DNA from: an uncultured Bacteroidales bacterium
Lineage (GTDB): Bacteria > Bacteroidota > Bacteroidia > Bacteroidales > P3
DNA length: 38,644 nt
Reading direction: 5' to 3'
Assembly (NCBI GenBank): GCA_937906975.1
Contig: CALCUN010000115.1
Location: forward strand, 1-38,644
Part shown: piece by piece, positions 16,083-25,082 of the stretch
Position numbering within the stretch: the stretch's first letter is position 1
How the letters are laid out: every line of letters begins with the position of its first letter
Translations under genes and position numbers: made by a program
The notes under the pieces: generated by a model
What the model saw: only the letters and a program-made list of their open reading frames with translations
What the model was told of the DNA's origin: nothing
The model's database searches: none

Positions 16083-17249
16083 TTATTCGTTTTGGCTTTC
16101 TGCTTCTATTATTTCCAAGACTTCTTTAAAGGCTTGCTTGGTTTGGGAATCAAATTCTATGCCTTTGTATTGCAAATACTTCTTTGCAATTTCTATTGGC
16201 TCTTCTTGTTGAAATTCCGAAAGGCTTAGAGTTGTGATTTCTTCTGTTGGGGTGTATTTCCTTTTGGTATTGATATAACAAATCTTACATTCTTTGTCTT
16301 TTGTAAGGTTTATCACATCTAAATTAACCTCTGGCGGTAGAATATCTTCTATTTCTATGTTTAAACGTATGTATGCAGGATTGTTTTGCGGAAAGTTTAT
16401 CAACAATTCTTTAACTCTCTCCCACGAGGCAAAGCCCTCGCTTGGTAAGGTAACTAAGGGATAGGGATTTTCTATTTCTATGGTTGTGATTTGTGGAGTT
16501 TGGTTGTGAGAGTCTATTTCTACAAGTGTGATTGAGTGAGAATAAGTTTCGTCAAAGCTAATTGGAAGTGGTGTTCCGCAGTATCTGGCTTTTTTTTCAG
16601 AGTTAGAAATAAATTGTGCTTTGTGAATGTGTCCTAAGGCAAGGTAATCGTACCCCTCGCCTATGCTTTCAAGTGATAGAGCTTCTATTCCGCCTACTAT
16701 TTTTTCGTCTGCTCTTTCGTGTCCTGAAAAATCGCTTCCAAAAATTGTGGTATGAGATGAAAGTATTACGGGCAAATTGTTTGTATTACGCTTTGCAACT
16801 TCTTCAAGTAAGCTTTGATAGAAATTTTCTGGCAGGTTTCTTTCGTGGCAATAAGGTATGGCAATGACAAATCCTTGATTTTCTATCTCTATTATATGCT
16901 GAAAAATATTTTTCTTATCAACTGCTCCTATTGTATGCACGTTTAGGGCTTGCCAAGGCTGACGAAATATTTCGTGTTTTATTGCGCTGTCGTGATTTCC
17001 TGCTGTTATGATGATTTGCATCTTAGGATTGAGATTGTGAAGCTTAGTTATTGAGTTTGCAAACAGGGTTTGAACATAAGAAGAGGGCTGTGAGGTGTGG
17101 TAAATATCGCCTGCAATCAAAAATACATCGGGTTTATGCTCTTGAACTATTGATAGGATTTGCTCTATCATAGATTTCTGTTCTTCTGTGCGCTCATAGT
17201 TGTAGAGAATGTGGCCTAAATGCCAATCACTCGTGTGTAAAATTTTCAT
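16083..17249 (-). CDS. sbcD: Exonuclease SbcD, Mre11-like nuclease subunit
   Basis: This is a manganese-dependent nuclease of the SbcCD complex. From ATG at 17249 the protein is 388 residues and begins MKILHTSDWHLGH, the family N-terminus with the first metal motif D8-x-H10. Further phosphoesterase motifs are LIAGDIYH, TAGNHDSA, LSSHTT and ALGHIHKA. The open frame extends to 17309, but that extension runs over a terminator (17282-17319) and the -7 box (17272-17279), so it cannot be the start. The C-terminal capping region is present. Confidence 0.97.
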   Translation of the reverse strand: MKILHTSDWHLGHILYNYERTEEQKSMIEQILSIVQEHKPDVFLIAGDIYHTSQPSSYVQTLFANSITKLHNLNPKMQIIITAGNHDSAIKHEIFRQPWQALNVHTIGAVDKKNIFQHIIEIENQGFVIAIPYCHERNLPENFYQSLLEEVAKRNTNNLPVILSSHTTIFGSDFSGHERADEKIVGGIEALSLESIGEGYDYLALGHIHKAQFISNSEKKARYCGTPLPISFDETYSHSITLVEIDSHNQTPQITTIEIENPYPLVTLPSEGFASWERVKELLINFPQNNPAYIRLNIEIEDILPPEVNLDVINLTKDKECKICYINTKRKYTPTEEITTLSLSEFQQEEPIEIAKKYLQYKGIEFDSQTKQAFKEVLEIIEAESQNE

Positions 17250-17271
17250 TTTTCTTTGATTTATTTCTTTA

Positions 17272-17279
17272 CAAAGGTA
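17272..17279 (-). promoter_or_regulatory. -7 box TACCTTTG of sbcDC
   Basis: The minus strand reads TACCTTTG, giving a start near 17269 and a 20-base leader to the sbcD ATG at 17249. It lies 3 bp from the terminator of the upstream gene. No -33 box is at 19 bp. Confidence 0.6.
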
Positions 17280-17281
17280 TA

Positions 17282-17319
17282 AAAAAAACGCAAATGAAAA
17301 TTTTCTCATTTGCGTTTTT
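17282..17319 (-). terminator. Perfect hairpin terminator between the TPR gene and sbcD
   Basis: AAAAAACGCAAATGA (17282-17296) pairs perfectly with TCATTTGCGTTTTTT (17305-17319) around an 8-base loop. A/T tails on both sides make it usable in either direction. It separates the T9SS cargo/TPR transcript from sbcDC. Confidence 0.9.
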
Positions 17320-17341
17320 TGTTTTTAAGAATTATATCTTA

Positions 17342-17629
17342 TCACGGATTGTACATATCCTTATTATAGAAATCTAAAATCTTAATACAGTTTGCTCTCA
17401 TTTCTTTTGCAGGTGAAGAAGGATTCAATTCTACTGCTCGTGAATAGGAATTGATTGCATCTTGCCAATTATTTCCCCTGCGATAGGCGTTTCCTAATAC
17501 ATAATAGGCAACATCTTTATTCTCTTCTTCGCAATCCTCAACAAGAGTCTTTAAAAACTCTATTGCTTCTTCGATTTTATTATCATCTAAAAGCGATTTC
17601 GCTTTTTCTATATCGGCTTTACTTATCAT
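17342..17629 (-). CDS. Small TPR protein
   Basis: This 95-residue protein consists of about two tetratricopeptide repeats. The first is AKSLLDDNKIEEAIEFLKTLVE. The second has the canonical VAYYVLGNAYRRGNNWQDAI followed by NSYSRAVELNPSSPA. No signal peptide is seen. The ATG at 17629 is preferred over the TTG at 17632. It begins 4 bases after the stop of the T9SS cargo gene, so it is translated from the same message. A scaffold role is likely, but its partner is unknown. Confidence 0.8.
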   Translation of the reverse strand: MISKADIEKAKSLLDDNKIEEAIEFLKTLVEDCEEENKDVAYYVLGNAYRRGNNWQDAINSYSRAVELNPSSPAKEMRANCIKILDFYNKDMYNP

Positions 17630-17633
17630 CAAA

Positions 17634-20240
17634 TTAGTTATAAATCATAAATGTTCCTTGTTCTCTTTCCAATCTGTTTGGTGCGTCATTGTGTCTGTAT
17701 TGAACGCTCCATGTATATACGCCTTGCATAACTGGTTGTCCGTTATAGGTGCAATCCCATGCGTCTTCTATGTCGTTTGTTTGGAATATCATTTCGCCAT
17801 AACGGTTATAGATTTTTAAATCGTATTCTATAATGTTGTCTATCCATAGACGGAATTTTGTATTGTCAGGGTTGTTGTCGTGTAAGTAAATGCCTGTTGG
17901 TGCCCATAGGTGATGTTCTCTTTGGACTCTTATGAATGCTGATGTGGTGTCGGAACATCCTAATGGAGAGTAGGCTGTTAGTTTTATATCGTAGCGTAGT
18001 GTAGTGTCAGTTACTGGAAATACGTGTACAAATTCGGCTTCGCTTGATGTGGTTCCATCGCTTAGTTCCCAATCTCTTGTTGAGTTTCCACTGGATACGT
18101 CAGTGAAAATTACGGTTGGGTCTAAGGCATCAATAACACTTGGTGTAAATCTTATAGCTGCCGAAGGTGTGCGTTGTACATTAACATATACTGTGTCGGT
18201 TGCATGACAGTTGATTTGATTGTAAGCATGAGCTACGTACATTGTGGTAGATGATGGCTTAACTGTGTAGTTGGCTTGGCTACCTCCGTTTACGCTCATG
18301 TCTTGTGGCACTGTTTCCCAAATATATCTTGTTGCGTCTCCGTTGGCTCCTATTTCTGCTTGTTCGCCTTCGCAGATGCTTACGTCTGCTGTGCAAGTTA
18401 CTGTTGGCGGTAGCTCTACTACTACTGTGGTGCTGTCAGTTCTTTCACACATTGCCGGTGGTAGTTTGACGCTTACGTTGTATTGTTGAGTGCTGCTTGG
18501 GTTTACTGTTATGGTTTGAGTGGTTTGTCCGTTGCTCCATTCAAATAGACAGTTAGGTAATGAGGAGTTTACTGTGAGTTGCGTACTTGTGCCTTTGCAG
18601 ATGTTCATTACGCCGGTGATGTTAATGTCTGGTGCGTCATTTACTGTTACTAAGATTGAGTCTTTTGCTTTACAACCATATTGGTCGGTCTTGGTTAGGG
18701 TGATGTAGCCTGTGGCTTGTGGTTGTGTGGTGATGGTATCGCCTATTTGCCCTGTGCTCCATGCGGATTCGCCAATTTCTTCGTTTAATAGGTCAGTTAG
18801 GGTTACTTCATCGCCTCTGCATATTGTTACGTCATTTGCTACTTGTACAGAGAATGATTGGTTGTAAACGGTTACAGGGTTGCTTGTTCTGGTGCATACG
18901 ATGACTCCGTTTTCTTCATTGATTACTTCAAATTGATATACAACTGAGTCTTGGGTTGCGGTGTTTACTCTTGTGAAGGTGCTGCCTATGTTTTCTACTT
19001 CTTGTGGTAGTATCATATTGTAGCGTGTACCACCGCTTAGGTTAAAGTTTACTTCATCGCCTTTACATACTATATTGGTGTTTGCGGTGCTTCCGTTGTG
19101 AGTTACTACAATTGGGTCTAAATCTATTGGGTAATAAATTGCAGTTGAGTCCCAAATGTTAATTTCATTCCAGTCTGCGCGATAGATTGTGGCTTGTGCG
19201 AAATATCTCACTGGACCTTCTTCTATGGTTGGATTGGCAAAAAATCTTCCTTCTGCATCTAACTCTACTTGTTCCATAGGTGCGTTAAAGTCTGTCGCAC
19301 TTCTTTTATATACTGTATAGGAACGTTCCAATTCACTGGCTGCTCTGATTCGGTAAGCTCTATTTTGAACCGACCATCTCGCATTATTCAATGTATCTAC
19401 TAAGCATGCTTGTGTTGCATCATGATTATGAATTCCTAATGTTGCTAATCCACCGTCAATTCCTTGTCCCCAAGGTTGACCACAGTGAGGTTTGTTTTCT
19501 AAATAAAACTCTATGGTATTTGAACTTTCGTATAAAACCGCCATGTGTGTAGCTTTTTGGTCTCGACAGTCAAACATAGGAACTTGATAGTAGGATAATA
19601 TCATTTTTCTACAAGGATATTCTCCGATTACTTGAAAATAAACTTGGCCATTACCACCAGAAAAAATGATATCATAGTATGGAACCATTATACAGTTCCT
19701 ATATCTCTGAGAATTCGGGAAAGGTCCAAAATTGTCTTGACTAAATGAACAGTTTGAGCCTTCTGCATATTGTGTTCCAAAGCCTGGCTTAAAGAAAGAT
19801 ATCAATCCGTTAGAACCAATCTGACAACTCTGATATGTTTCTCCGTAAAAGTCAAACGTAAATGGTATATCCGCACCTGGAGTCGCGTAATTTAATGAAA
19901 CCATACTACCCCAATTGTCATCACCATTAAGACCTGGCACTTGAATTCCTTGATTGTATGGCACAGGTGGGTCGTATGGAATTTCTTCCCAATAGTATGG
20001 TGATTCATTTGAGCCAGGCGTTACAAAATATCCAGGAGCAAACACTACAACTGTTAGAGTATCCTGAGGAAAATCGCAAGTTAATTGGATTCCGCCATTC
20101 ATTTGCGCGCCTGTAAAATCTACTGTATCCGTGTTTACTAAACGTTTGATTGACATATCAACGCATCCTTGTCCAATTGCTTTTGTTCCTGTTATTGCCA
20201 TTAAGATTGCAACAACAATTATACCACAAATTCTTTTCAT
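17634..20240 (-). CDS. Secreted T9SS protein with gliding-motility type B C-terminal domain
   Basis: This 868-residue protein is exported. It has a signal peptide at 1-23 (IVVAILMAITGTKAIG). An N-terminal beta-sandwich region contains FFKPGFGTQYAEG and MAVLYESSNTIEFYLENKPH. Several Ig-like modules with ICRGDEVTL, ICKGTSTQLTV and ICEGEQAEIGA openings follow. A PKD-like domain lies near 690-770 (VIFTDVSSGNSTRDWELSDG). It ends with the CHU_C/type B sorting domain: NNPDNTKFRLWIDNIIEYDL, then YNRYGEMIFQTND, then GVYTWSVQY. Such cargo passes the outer membrane by the SprA-containing T9SS and often needs a PorP-like partner, which I do not see here. The substrate or ligand is unknown. Confidence 0.92.
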   Translation of the reverse strand: MKRICGIIVVAILMAITGTKAIGQGCVDMSIKRLVNTDTVDFTGAQMNGGIQLTCDFPQDTLTVVVFAPGYFVTPGSNESPYYWEEIPYDPPVPYNQGIQVPGLNGDDNWGSMVSLNYATPGADIPFTFDFYGETYQSCQIGSNGLISFFKPGFGTQYAEGSNCSFSQDNFGPFPNSQRYRNCIMVPYYDIIFSGGNGQVYFQVIGEYPCRKMILSYYQVPMFDCRDQKATHMAVLYESSNTIEFYLENKPHCGQPWGQGIDGGLATLGIHNHDATQACLVDTLNNARWSVQNRAYRIRAASELERSYTVYKRSATDFNAPMEQVELDAEGRFFANPTIEEGPVRYFAQATIYRADWNEINIWDSTAIYYPIDLDPIVVTHNGSTANTNIVCKGDEVNFNLSGGTRYNMILPQEVENIGSTFTRVNTATQDSVVYQFEVINEENGVIVCTRTSNPVTVYNQSFSVQVANDVTICRGDEVTLTDLLNEEIGESAWSTGQIGDTITTQPQATGYITLTKTDQYGCKAKDSILVTVNDAPDINITGVMNICKGTSTQLTVNSSLPNCLFEWSNGQTTQTITVNPSSTQQYNVSVKLPPAMCERTDSTTVVVELPPTVTCTADVSICEGEQAEIGANGDATRYIWETVPQDMSVNGGSQANYTVKPSSTTMYVAHAYNQINCHATDTVYVNVQRTPSAAIRFTPSVIDALDPTVIFTDVSSGNSTRDWELSDGTTSSEAEFVHVFPVTDTTLRYDIKLTAYSPLGCSDTTSAFIRVQREHHLWAPTGIYLHDNNPDNTKFRLWIDNIIEYDLKIYNRYGEMIFQTNDIEDAWDCTYNGQPVMQGVYTWSVQYRHNDAPNRLEREQGTFMIYN

Positions 20241-20279
20241 ATTTTTATTATTTCTTGTTATCTCTTTATAATGAATTTA

Positions 20280-20287
20280 CAAAATTA
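20280..20287 (-). promoter_or_regulatory. -7 box TAATTTTG of the T9SS cargo gene
   Basis: TAATTTTG on the minus strand predicts a start near 20277 and a 37-base A/T-rich leader before the ATG at 20240. No -33 match lies at 19 bp. Confidence 0.5.
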
Positions 20288-20368
20288 CAATTTTTTATCG
20301 TAATTGACACTATTTTTATGAAAGTTGTTGTGGCTTTTGAAAAAAATTTAAAGAAAAAATAAATTTTT

Positions 20369-20420
20369 CCTAAGAGAAAATTTCATAATCCTAAGAAAAA
20401 AAATTGTTTTCCTAAGAAAA
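20369..20420. repeat. Three CCTAAGA(G/A)AAA motifs exactly 21 bp apart
   Basis: CCTAAG starts at 20369, 20390 and 20411, each followed by an A-rich tail (GAGAAAA, AAAAAAA or AAAAAAT in outline). The 21-bp interval places the motifs on one helical face. They lie between the mfd 3' end and the cargo-gene promoter, about 90-140 bp upstream of the latter. Confidence 0.8.
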
Positions 20421-20451
20421 AATAAACCATTATAAACAAGCAAGTTACAAA

Positions 20452-23400
20452 TCAATTAAAATCCTCTTGTAAATAAGAGAAAACCTTAATTGCTTTCTCA
20501 ATTTTGTTAATAGATTTAATGTTTAAAATTAATTTTTCCTCTTGCTGAGAAATAGAAGACTCAGTAGGATAACATTGAATATAGGAAATCACTCTTTCAA
20601 TAGCGTTAGATTGAGCATTAAAGACCACCGTCATTTTGTTTTGCTTTATAGAAATTTTCTCAACGTATAATCTCTTTGCCAAAATACGTAGTTTAACAAT
20701 TTCAAACAACTCTTTGGTTTGCGAAGGTATATCTCCAAATCTATCAATCAAACAGCTCATAAGCAAAGGCAAGTCTTCTTCGCTCTGCATTGTGTCTAAT
20801 TGTTTGTAAATCTTTAATCTCTCAACCACACTTGTGATATAATTATCTGGAATAAGGATTTCTAAATCTGTCTCTATAACACATTCACGCTTTGTTTCGT
20901 CTTCTTGAATTTGTCCACAGTCTTGACGAATTTCGTCCATAGCTTCGTTTAAGATTTTATGATAGGTTTCAAATCCTATATCGGAAATAAATCCACTTTG
21001 TTCGGCTCCAAGTAGGTTTCCTGCTCCTCTAATATCTAAATCTCGCATTGCTATTGCAAATCCACTGCCTATGGCTGAAAATTCTTCAATTGCCGAAAGT
21101 CTTTTCTGTGCCTCAGAGGTTAAAAGATAAGGCTCAGGTGCTATAAGATAACAAAAGGCTTTCGCATTGCTTCTTCCTACTCTTCCTCTTAATTGATGCA
21201 AGTCTGAAAGTCCATAGTTGTGAGCATCATTTATTATAATGGTATTAGCATTTGGTATATCTAATCCATTTTCCACTATTGTAGTTGATACAAGTATGTC
21301 ATACTGTCCTTCAATGAAGTCAAGCATAACTCTTTCCAATGCTTCGCCTTCCATTTGTCCGTGTCCGACAACAATTCTCGCCTTTGGAAGAAGTTGATGT
21401 AAGGTTTGTGCAATGTCGTTTATGCTTTGAACACGATTATGTACGAAATAGACTTGTCCGCCTCTTTGGATTTCAAAATCAATTGCGTCCCTTATCAATT
21501 CCTTATCAAAGTTTATAACTTGCGTTGTTACGGGTTGTCGATTCGCAGGCGGAGTATTTATTATGGAAAGGTCTCTTGCTCCCATTAAAGAGAACTGTAA
21601 GGTTCTCGGAATCGGAGTTGCTGAAAGCGTAAGGGTATCTATGTTTACTTTTAGTTGTTTTAATTTTTCTTTTACGCTTACTCCAAATTTGTGTTCTTCG
21701 TCTATGATTAGCAAGCCTAAGTCTTTAAACTTAACGTCTTTGCCTACGACTCTGTGAGTTCCGATAAGAATATCTATTTTGCCTGCTTTAAGGTCTTTAA
21801 GTATTTGAGTTTTTTCTTTTGTTGTTCGAAAACGATTCAGATAATCCACTCTGCAAGGAAAATCTTTTAGCCTGCGAGAAAAAGTCTTCCAATGTTGAAA
21901 AGCCAAAATCGTAGTTGGCACAAGCACTACTACTTGTTTGCTATCGCATACGGCTTTAAAGGCTGCTCTTATTGCGACTTCTGTTTTTCCAAAGCCAACA
22001 TCTCCACACACAAGACGGTCCATAGGGTGCGAAGACTCCATATCGTGTTTTACGTCTTTGGTTGCTTTTAGCTGGTCTGGAGTATCCTCATACATAAAGG
22101 AAGCTTCCAAAGAGTTTTGCAAATACGAATCGGCAGAAAAGGCGTATCCCTTTGTTGCTTTTCGCTCTGCATAAAGTGCAATCAAGTCTTTGGCTATGTC
22201 TTTTACTTTTTGTTTTGTTTTGTTTTTGAGTGTTTGCCATGTTGTAGAGCCTAAGCGATTTAGTTTTGGAATATTTACTGTGTCCTTTGAACTATATCGG
22301 CTTATCTTATGTAAAGAATGTATGGAAACATAAAGAATGTCATTGTCCTTAAAGATTAGTCTTATAGCTTCTTGTTTTCGTCCACCTTTGTCTATCTTTT
22401 CCAATCCCGCAAACACGCCTATGCCGTGGTCTATGTGAGTTACATAATCCCCCGGCGAGAGATTGAGTAAGTCCTCCATAGTTATTTTTTCTTGTTGCGC
22501 TCTTTGGTCTCTTAACTTGTATTTATGATAACGGTTAAACAACTGATGGTCGGTAAAAAGCAAGAGTTTGTGTTCGTTGTCTATGAATCCTTCTGCTATG
22601 GAGCCTTGTAAAAAAGTAGGTGCAATAACATTTCTATCCTTTGCAAACTCTACCAATACTTTTTCTACTCTTTCTTTTTGCTGTGCATCTAAAACGCAAA
22701 AGCATGTCTCGTATCCTTCTTCTTGTTTTTGTTGTAAACAATCTATAAGCATAGAAAAATTTGCGTTAAAAGCGGGTTGTGGTAAGGTATTAAAGCATAT
22801 AGGATTTGTTTCTTTGTTTTGGAAATCGTTTCCTAAGAAAACAATATTTTTTTCTTTGAAAGAATTTAAGAACTCTTTGCTTGAAATGAAAGTATCATTA
22901 GAGTTTTGTTTTTCCTCTATTGACATTACTTTTGAAAGGCATACATCTGCTTGATTTATCCAAAGTATTGTCTTTTCATCAAGCCATTTTGTAAAAGGGC
23001 TTTTAGTGTTTGTTTCTTGATTTAGCGTAAAATTTGGCAGAATGTTAAAGTCGTCTTTTTCCTCTATGGATAATTGTGTTAGAATATCAAATGTTCTTAA
23101 ACTATCTATCGTGTCGCCAAAAAGTTCTATACGATATGGATTCTCTTGTGAGAAAGAAAAAACATCAATTATGCCTCCCCTTATGGAATATTGCCCAGGT
23201 TGACAAACAATGTCGGAACGTTCAAATCCAAATTCGTCAAATATATCAATAAGGTTATCAATGTTTAATTCTTCTCCTTTCTTTATGCTTATAATCCTTT
23301 TATTGAAAGATTTTTTATCGACAGTCTTTTCACAAAATGCCTGAGGGTAAGTTACAATTATCTTTACATCAGATTTTGTTAGGCGTTCTAATATGGCTGT

Positions 23401-23733
23401 TCTTTGCTGTATGTTGGCATTTTGTAGTTTATTGGTGTCGGTTTCGTGAAAGAAAGATGAGGGATAAAACAATATTTGTTTTTCTGAATAATCCCTTTCT
23501 GCATCATCGAAATATCTTTCAAGGTCATTATAGAAATAAGCTGCCTTTTGCTTGTCTTCAAAAAGAAATATGTGGGTAAATTCTTTCGTCCTTTCACTTA
23601 CAAGTGCACTTATTAGAGATGAGCTTGAACCTGAAAGACCTTTTATACAGGTTCTACTTTTGTAATTTGTTATGCTTTCAACTACTTGTTGTATTCTTTC
23701 GGATTGAGAATATTTTTGGCTAAATCTTTTCAT
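20452..23733 (-). CDS. mfd: Transcription-repair coupling factor Mfd
   Basis: Mfd removes RNA polymerase stalled at DNA lesions and recruits UvrA. The 1093-residue protein shows the full order. An UvrB-like N-terminal module (with SIRGGIIDVFSFSQENPYRIELFG) comes first. The polymerase-interacting domain opens at LNLSPGDYVTHIDHGIGVFAGL. The RecG-like translocase has Walker A GDVGFGKTEVA (about 579-588), LLIIDEEHKFG (about 675-680) and SATPIPRTLQFSLMGARDLS. The TRG part has QLRGRVGRSNAKAFCYL. A C-terminal UvrA-occluding domain closes it. It is slightly short but complete. Its transcript appears nearly leaderless. Confidence 0.97.
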   Translation of the reverse strand: MKRFSQKYSQSERIQQVVESITNYKSRTCIKGLSGSSSSLISALVSERTKEFTHIFLFEDKQKAAYFYNDLERYFDDAERDYSEKQILFYPSSFFHETDTNKLQNANIQQRTAILERLTKSDVKIIVTYPQAFCEKTVDKKSFNKRIISIKKGEELNIDNLIDIFDEFGFERSDIVCQPGQYSIRGGIIDVFSFSQENPYRIELFGDTIDSLRTFDILTQLSIEEKDDFNILPNFTLNQETNTKSPFTKWLDEKTILWINQADVCLSKVMSIEEKQNSNDTFISSKEFLNSFKEKNIVFLGNDFQNKETNPICFNTLPQPAFNANFSMLIDCLQQKQEEGYETCFCVLDAQQKERVEKVLVEFAKDRNVIAPTFLQGSIAEGFIDNEHKLLLFTDHQLFNRYHKYKLRDQRAQQEKITMEDLLNLSPGDYVTHIDHGIGVFAGLEKIDKGGRKQEAIRLIFKDNDILYVSIHSLHKISRYSSKDTVNIPKLNRLGSTTWQTLKNKTKQKVKDIAKDLIALYAERKATKGYAFSADSYLQNSLEASFMYEDTPDQLKATKDVKHDMESSHPMDRLVCGDVGFGKTEVAIRAAFKAVCDSKQVVVLVPTTILAFQHWKTFSRRLKDFPCRVDYLNRFRTTKEKTQILKDLKAGKIDILIGTHRVVGKDVKFKDLGLLIIDEEHKFGVSVKEKLKQLKVNIDTLTLSATPIPRTLQFSLMGARDLSIINTPPANRQPVTTQVINFDKELIRDAIDFEIQRGGQVYFVHNRVQSINDIAQTLHQLLPKARIVVGHGQMEGEALERVMLDFIEGQYDILVSTTIVENGLDIPNANTIIINDAHNYGLSDLHQLRGRVGRSNAKAFCYLIAPEPYLLTSEAQKRLSAIEEFSAIGSGFAIAMRDLDIRGAGNLLGAEQSGFISDIGFETYHKILNEAMDEIRQDCGQIQEDETKRECVIETDLEILIPDNYITSVVERLKIYKQLDTMQSEEDLPLLMSCLIDRFGDIPSQTKELFEIVKLRILAKRLYVEKISIKQNKMTVVFNAQSNAIERVISYIQCYPTESSISQQEEKLILNIKSINKIEKAIKVFSYLQEDFN

Positions 23734-23737
23734 AGCG

Positions 23738-23745
23738 CAAAGTTA
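23738..23745 (-). promoter_or_regulatory. -7 box TAACTTTG of mfd, nearly leaderless
   Basis: TAACTTTG ends only 4 bases before the mfd ATG (23733), so transcription would start within about one base of the start codon. It lies 13 bp from the opposite-facing box at 23759-23766. Confidence 0.6.
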
Positions 23746-23758
23746 TGATGTTTTTTCC

Positions 23759-23766
23759 TATATTTG
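23759..23766 (+). promoter_or_regulatory. -7 box TATATTTG of the LD-carboxypeptidase gene
   Basis: TATATTTG predicts a start near 23769-23770. That rules out the in-frame TTG at 23764 and supports ATG at 23797 as the translation start. Confidence 0.6.
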
Positions 23767-23796
23767 CACGTTAATTATTTAAAAAGTGCGAAAATT

Positions 23797-24711
23797 ATGG
23801 TAAAGATTCCCGATTTTCTAAAACAAGGCGACAAGGTTGTTATATTGTCTTCGGCAAGAAAAATAAGCAAAGAGGAAATAAAAGATAGTATTTCTCTTCT
23901 TGAGAATAAGGGTTTGGTTGTGTGTTTGGGAGAAAGCATAGAAAAAGAGTGTAATCAGTTTGCGGGAAGTGATGATTTGAGAGCAAATGACTTGCAAAGG
24001 GCTATTGATGATAAAGAAATCAAGGCTATTTTCTTTGCAAGAGGGGGGTATGGTAGCGTGAGAATAGTTGATATGGTAGATTTTTCGCCTTTGGAACGCA
24101 ATCCTAAATGGTTAATTGGCTATTCTGATGTTACTGTCTTGTTAAATCATATTTATTTTAAGCACTCTGTTGCTTCTTTACACGCTATAATGCCAATAAA
24201 CATAAAGAGAGAAAATTTTAATTCGCCTGCAATAGAGAGTTTGTTTAATTTGTTGTTTGGAAAAGGCTTTGAGTATTCTTCTGCTTGTGAGTTTGCTCAA
24301 GAAAATTGCAGAGTTAAGGGAAGGGTTATTGGTGGTAATTTATCGGTTCTTTATTCCTTACTTGGAAGTGAAAGCTTTGGCGATACAAGTGATTTAATTC
24401 TTGTCTTAGAGGACTTAGATGAGTATTTGTATCACATAGACAGAATGATGCAAGGCTTGAAAAGGGCTGGAAAATTAAAGAATTTGAAAGGCTTGGTGGT
24501 TGGAAAAATGACTCAAATGCACGATAATACTATTCCTTTTGGGAAAAATGCTTACGAAATCATTCAGCAGATTGTAAAAGAGTATGATTATCCAAAAATA
24601 TTTGGTGCAAACATCGGGCATATTGAAGAAAAAAACAACGCTCTTATTATTGGAGAGGAAATGTCCTTTGAGATAAATAACAATATTATTACTACAAAAC
24701 AATTATGCTAA
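23797..24711 (+). CDS. LD-carboxypeptidase, S66 family (LdcA/MccF-like)
   Basis: S66 enzymes cut the L,D bond of murein tetrapeptides during wall recycling; MccF relatives cleave microcin C. The protein is 304 residues from ATG 23797. The triad is visible: Ser110 in IGYSDVT, Glu205 in VLEDLDEY and His275 in ANIGHIEEKNN. The N-terminal SSARKIS and FARGGYGS blocks are typical. No signal peptide is present, so it works in the cytoplasm on recycled peptides. The yraN start overlaps its stop. Murein recycling is the likelier role, since nothing nearby suggests microcin. Confidence 0.93.
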   Translation: MVKIPDFLKQGDKVVILSSARKISKEEIKDSISLLENKGLVVCLGESIEKECNQFAGSDDLRANDLQRAIDDKEIKAIFFARGGYGSVRIVDMVDFSPLERNPKWLIGYSDVTVLLNHIYFKHSVASLHAIMPINIKRENFNSPAIESLFNLLFGKGFEYSSACEFAQENCRVKGRVIGGNLSVLYSLLGSESFGDTSDLILVLEDLDEYLYHIDRMMQGLKRAGKLKNLKGLVVGKMTQMHDNTIPFGKNAYEIIQQIVKEYDYPKIFGANIGHIEEKNNALIIGEEMSFEINNNIITTKQLC

Positions 24712-25082
24712 ATAAGAAAATTTTAGGTAACCTTGGGGAAGATTTGGCATACGATTTCCTTGTAGAGAAAGGCTATAGGATTTTGGAGAGAAACTACGTT
24801 TGGAGAAAAAACGAAGTAGATATTATTGCGGAGGACGAAAAGGAAAGACAGATTGTGTTTGTGGAGGTAAAAACTCGTAATACTGATTATTTTATTCAGC
24901 CTTTTGAGGCAGTGGATTTTAAAAAGCAAAAGGCTATTATAAAAGTAGCGAACGCATATATACGTTCGCTAAATATAGATCTTGAAGCCAGATTTGATAT
25001 TATTTCTATTATTCAATCAGAAGACAATGCTCAAAAGATAGAACATATAGTTGGTGCTTTTGAGCCTTATAGTGCTTTTTAA
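24705..25082 (+). CDS. YraN/UPF0102 family endonuclease-like protein
   Basis: This 125-residue protein is related to Holliday-junction resolvase-type nucleases. It reads LGEDLAYDFLVEKGYRILERNY, then WRKNEVDIIAED and IVFVEVKTRN (the E..D...EVK active-site core), then KQKAIIKVANAYI. The biochemical role in the cell is not established. The ATG overlaps the preceding stop by 7 bases, so translation is coupled. It ends convergently with panB, overlapping it by 4 bases. Confidence 0.93.
   Translation: MLNKKILGNLGEDLAYDFLVEKGYRILERNYVWRKNEVDIIAEDEKERQIVFVEVKTRNTDYFIQPFEAVDFKKQKAIIKVANAYIRSLNIDLEARFDIISIIQSEDNAQKIEHIVGAFEPYSAF

Noticed and set aside
17250..17309. N-terminal extension of sbcD
   Set aside because: It would cover a terminator hairpin and the -7 box; family N-terminus begins at 17249.
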